Shown: piece by piece, positions 5,454-6,222 of the stretch
How positions within the stretch are numbered: position 1 is the first letter of the stretch
Layout: every line of letters starts with the position of its first letter
Source of the DNA: Alphaproteobacteria bacterium
Lineage (GTDB): Bacteria; Pseudomonadota; Alphaproteobacteria; Puniceispirillales; Marisalimonadaceae
Assembly: GCA_016777645.1 (NCBI GenBank)
Contig: JADHRC010000092.1
Location: 1 to 6,222 of the forward strand
Length of the DNA: 6,222 nucleotides
Direction of reading: 5' to 3'
Made by a program: the position numbers and the translations under genes
Notes under the pieces: model-generated
Seen by the model: only the letters and a program-made list of their open reading frames with translations
What the model was told of the DNA's origin: nothing
Database searches by the model: none

Positions 5454-6222
5454 ATGAATCCTATTTTGTTAAATTCAAAAGATTGGAAAGATTATTCTCT
5501 TATTGATAGTGGAAACGGTCGAAAGCTTGAACGATTTGGACCGTACCTGTTCTCTAGACCTGAGCCACAAGCATTTTGGGACCAAAGACTATCATCAAAA
5601 AAATGGTCTGAAGTCTCTGGTACATTCATTACCTCATCTTCTTCAGACAATGATGATGTAACTGGAAAATGGAGTTTAAGTAAAAATTTACCCCTTAAAT
5701 GGGAAATATCATTTCAAAATTTAAAATTTTTCGCTAGTCCCACTCCTTTTAGGCATCTTGGTTTTTTCCCAGATCAGGCCCCTCATTGGACATGGGCTGC
5801 TGAAAAAATTAATAATGCAAAAAAAACAAATAAAATGAACAAAAATCCCAAAATTCTTAATTTATTTGGATACTCGGGCCTTGCTTCACTGCATGCAGCT
5901 TACAATGGCGCTTCTGTTACACATGTGGATGCCAGTAAAAAAGCAATTAATTACGCATTCGATAACAGAAACCTGTCATCATTACAAAGTCTACCTATTA
6001 AGTTTATTACTGATGATACTGTTAAGTTTGTTCAACGTGAAATACGTCGCAATAGTAAGTATGACGCTATCATCCTTGATCCTCCAAAATATGGAAGAGG
6101 CCCAAATGGTGAGAAATGGGAGCTTTTCAAGGATCTCCCATTCTTATTGAAACTAATACCCCAAGTTTTATCACCTAATCCTATTTTTATTATCCTAAAC
6201 AGCTACGCTATTAGATCCAGTT
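5454..6222 (+). CDS. Class I SAM-dependent methyltransferase, COG1092/RlmI-like, 3' end missing
   Basis: The frame is open from ATG 5454 to the right edge, giving 256 residues with no stop. An N-terminal region of about 115 residues ends in F99-R-H-L-G-F-F-P-D-Q108, the segment just before the Rossmann domain in COG1092 RNA methyltransferases. SAM-binding motif I is N136-L-F-G-Y-S-G142 and motif II is H157-V-D-A-S161. Motif IV is D209-P-P-K-Y-G-R-G216. The RlmI group makes 5-methylcytosine in 23S rRNA, but the portion seen has no cysteine, and the FSCSG-like catalytic segment is replaced by N249-S-Y-A-I-R. A C5-cytosine reaction is therefore doubtful, and the product is best left as a putative RNA methyltransferase. 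It lacks the N-terminal PUA layout of RlmI as far as I can judge. It is divergent from the glycosyltransferase gene. Perhaps 40-60 residues are missing. Confidence 0.88.
   Translation, partial: MNPILLNSKDWKDYSLIDSGNGRKLERFGPYLFSRPEPQAFWDQRLSSKKWSEVSGTFITSSSSDNDDVTGKWSLSKNLPLKWEISFQNLKFFASPTPFRHLGFFPDQAPHWTWAAEKINNAKKTNKMNKNPKILNLFGYSGLASLHAAYNGASVTHVDASKKAINYAFDNRNLSSLQSLPIKFITDDTVKFVQREIRRNSKYDAIILDPPKYGRGPNGEKWELFKDLPFLLKLIPQVLSPNPIFIILNSYAIRSS

Noticed and set aside
5866..6150. Open frame of 94 codons on the plus strand
   Set aside because: It lies in another frame inside the methyltransferase gene, whose frame carries clear SAM-binding and DPPK motifs; the shifted product resembles nothing.
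5454..6222. Firm assignment as rlmI
   Set aside because: The catalytic cysteine segment is missing from the part seen and the N terminus does not look like a PUA domain, so only the broader family is supported.

Overview
The window looks like a piece of a low-GC, gene-dense bacterial chromosome. It is most likely from an alphaproteobacterium, probably a marine streamlined lineage. The support is indirect: intergenic gaps are very short, there is a MFS_4-type transporter, a phosphotransferase/SDR/acyl-CoA dehydrogenase set, and a COG1092-like methyltransferase whose wording (HVDASKKA, DPPKYGRGPNGE) I associate with alphaproteobacterial versions. No rRNA, marker gene or database search backs the taxonomy. 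There is no tRNA, rRNA, CRISPR array, insertion sequence or gene-free stretch over 300 bases.

Layout. Bases 1-866 (+): 3' part of a YbfB/YjiJ-like MFS transporter, cut by the left edge. Bases 850-1890 (-): APH-fold phosphotransferase of the ACAD10/11 kinase type, whose 3' end overlaps the transporter by 17 bp. A 68-bp divergent gap (1891-1958) separates it from a plus-strand pair, an SDR oxidoreductase (1959-2693) and an acyl-CoA dehydrogenase (2711-3910). One base further on, a minus-strand pair converges on the dehydrogenase: an L-2-haloacid dehalogenase-type HAD hydrolase (3912-4577) preceded in its operon by a family 2 glycosyltransferase (4582-5379). After a 74-bp divergent gap, a class I SAM-dependent methyltransferase starts at 5454 (+) and runs off the right edge.

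How the genes may work together. Kinase, SDR and acyl-CoA dehydrogenase are the same three protein types as LvaA, LvaD and LvaC of levulinate catabolism in Pseudomonas putida. There the SDR reduces a 4-keto acyl-CoA, the kinase phosphorylates the 4-hydroxyacyl-CoA, and the dehydrogenase-fold enzyme removes the phosphate to give the 3-hydroxyacyl-CoA. Vertebrate ACAD10/ACAD11 fuse the kinase and dehydrogenase parts. The inference here is a small catabolic locus for 4-hydroxy or 4-keto acids, possibly with the transporter as importer. No LvaB-like small subunit or acyl-CoA ligase is visible. The dehalogenase carries the full catalytic residue set of L-2-haloacid dehalogenases and could feed 2-hydroxy acids into metabolism, but its link to the triad is positional only. 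The glycosyltransferase is much richer in A+T and lysine than its neighbours and looks like a foreign insertion. The methyltransferase is a probable housekeeping RNA-modification gene outside the catabolic locus.
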